The notes beneath the pieces were generated by a model. That model saw nothing but the letters and a program-made list of their open reading frames with translations, was not told the DNA's origin and did not search any database. This document shows, in pieces, positions 13,250-13,320 of a stretch of DNA of 13,320 nt. Numbering within the stretch: position 1 is the stretch's first letter; each line of letters begins with the position of its first letter. Where the stretch lies: positions 1-13,320 of the forward strand of contig URNP01000033.1 of assembly GCA_900549225.1 (NCBI GenBank), given 5' to 3'. The stretch is from an uncultured Eubacteriales bacterium (GTDB taxonomy: Bacteria; Bacillota; Clostridia; Christensenellales; CAG-917). The translations under genes were made by a program, and so were the position numbers.

Positions 13250-13320
13250 TTATTTAAGCTCCCAAACCATTTCCACCGATTCGGAAAAGCTCAACTCCCG
13301 CGGAGCAACGTCGACGGACG
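13250..13320 (-). CDS. C-terminal end of an unidentified minus-strand gene (partial)
   Basis: The only open minus-strand frame at the right edge that ends close to the terminator reads SVDVAPRELSFSESVEMVWELK and then a stop (TAA at 13250-13252). It converges on rpmB with the 13212-13241 hairpin between them. Twenty-odd residues are too few to name a family. The gene continues beyond the window. Confidence 0.4.
   Translation of the reverse strand, partial: SVDVAPRELSFSESVEMVWELK

Overview
The window looks like the chromosome of a low-to-moderate-GC Firmicute (Clostridia-like, probably an uncultured anaerobe). The evidence is the gene order rpmB / asp23-fakA-recG, familiar from the Bacillus rpmB-yloU-yloV...recG region, the tlyA-nadK-argR-recN block, the zinc-type L28 and near-consensus sigma-A promoters. 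Almost every gene is on the minus strand, so the layout is best read from right to left. Species cannot be named from this sequence.

Right part (13320 to 8719): the last codons of an unidentified minus-strand gene, then rpmB on the plus strand with its own promoter and terminator. Divergent from rpmB runs a tightly packed minus-strand operon, asp23-fakA-recG, with overlapping or 1-nt junctions between genes.

Centre (8709 to 2524): this is the most notable part. Directly after recG, a perfect consensus promoter drives a structured RNA of about 573 nt that I identify as OLE RNA (Ornate, Large, Extremophilic). It is followed at once by the gene for its membrane partner OapA and then by tlyA. 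nadK, argR and recN, the other classical neighbours of ole, follow on the same strand. The isoprenoid genes (dxs, ispA) often found in this cluster are absent here. The cluster is interrupted between tlyA and nadK by a small plus-strand gene encoding a one-helix membrane protein with a highly charged tail. That gene and nadK are divergently transcribed from promoters so close to their start codons that both mRNAs should be leaderless or nearly so.

Left part (2373 to 1): the type A RNase P RNA gene (rnpB) on the minus strand, with its own promoter and a terminator of two overlapping hairpins. Beyond it lies a 0.5-kb non-coding repeat island holding a string of micro-hairpins joined by ATATCA, an interspersed-repeat-like stretch, and two 90-bp near-identical direct repeats. 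The second of these repeats forms the 5' region of a 458-codon membrane-anchored gene of unknown function. A terminator and more of the ATATCA hairpin repeat lie at the left edge.

In functional terms the window joins ribosome and RNA machinery (L28, RNase P, TlyA rRNA methylation), DNA repair (RecG, RecN), lipid and NADP metabolism (FakA, NadK), arginine control (ArgR) and a membrane-bound large-RNA complex (OLE RNA with OapA).
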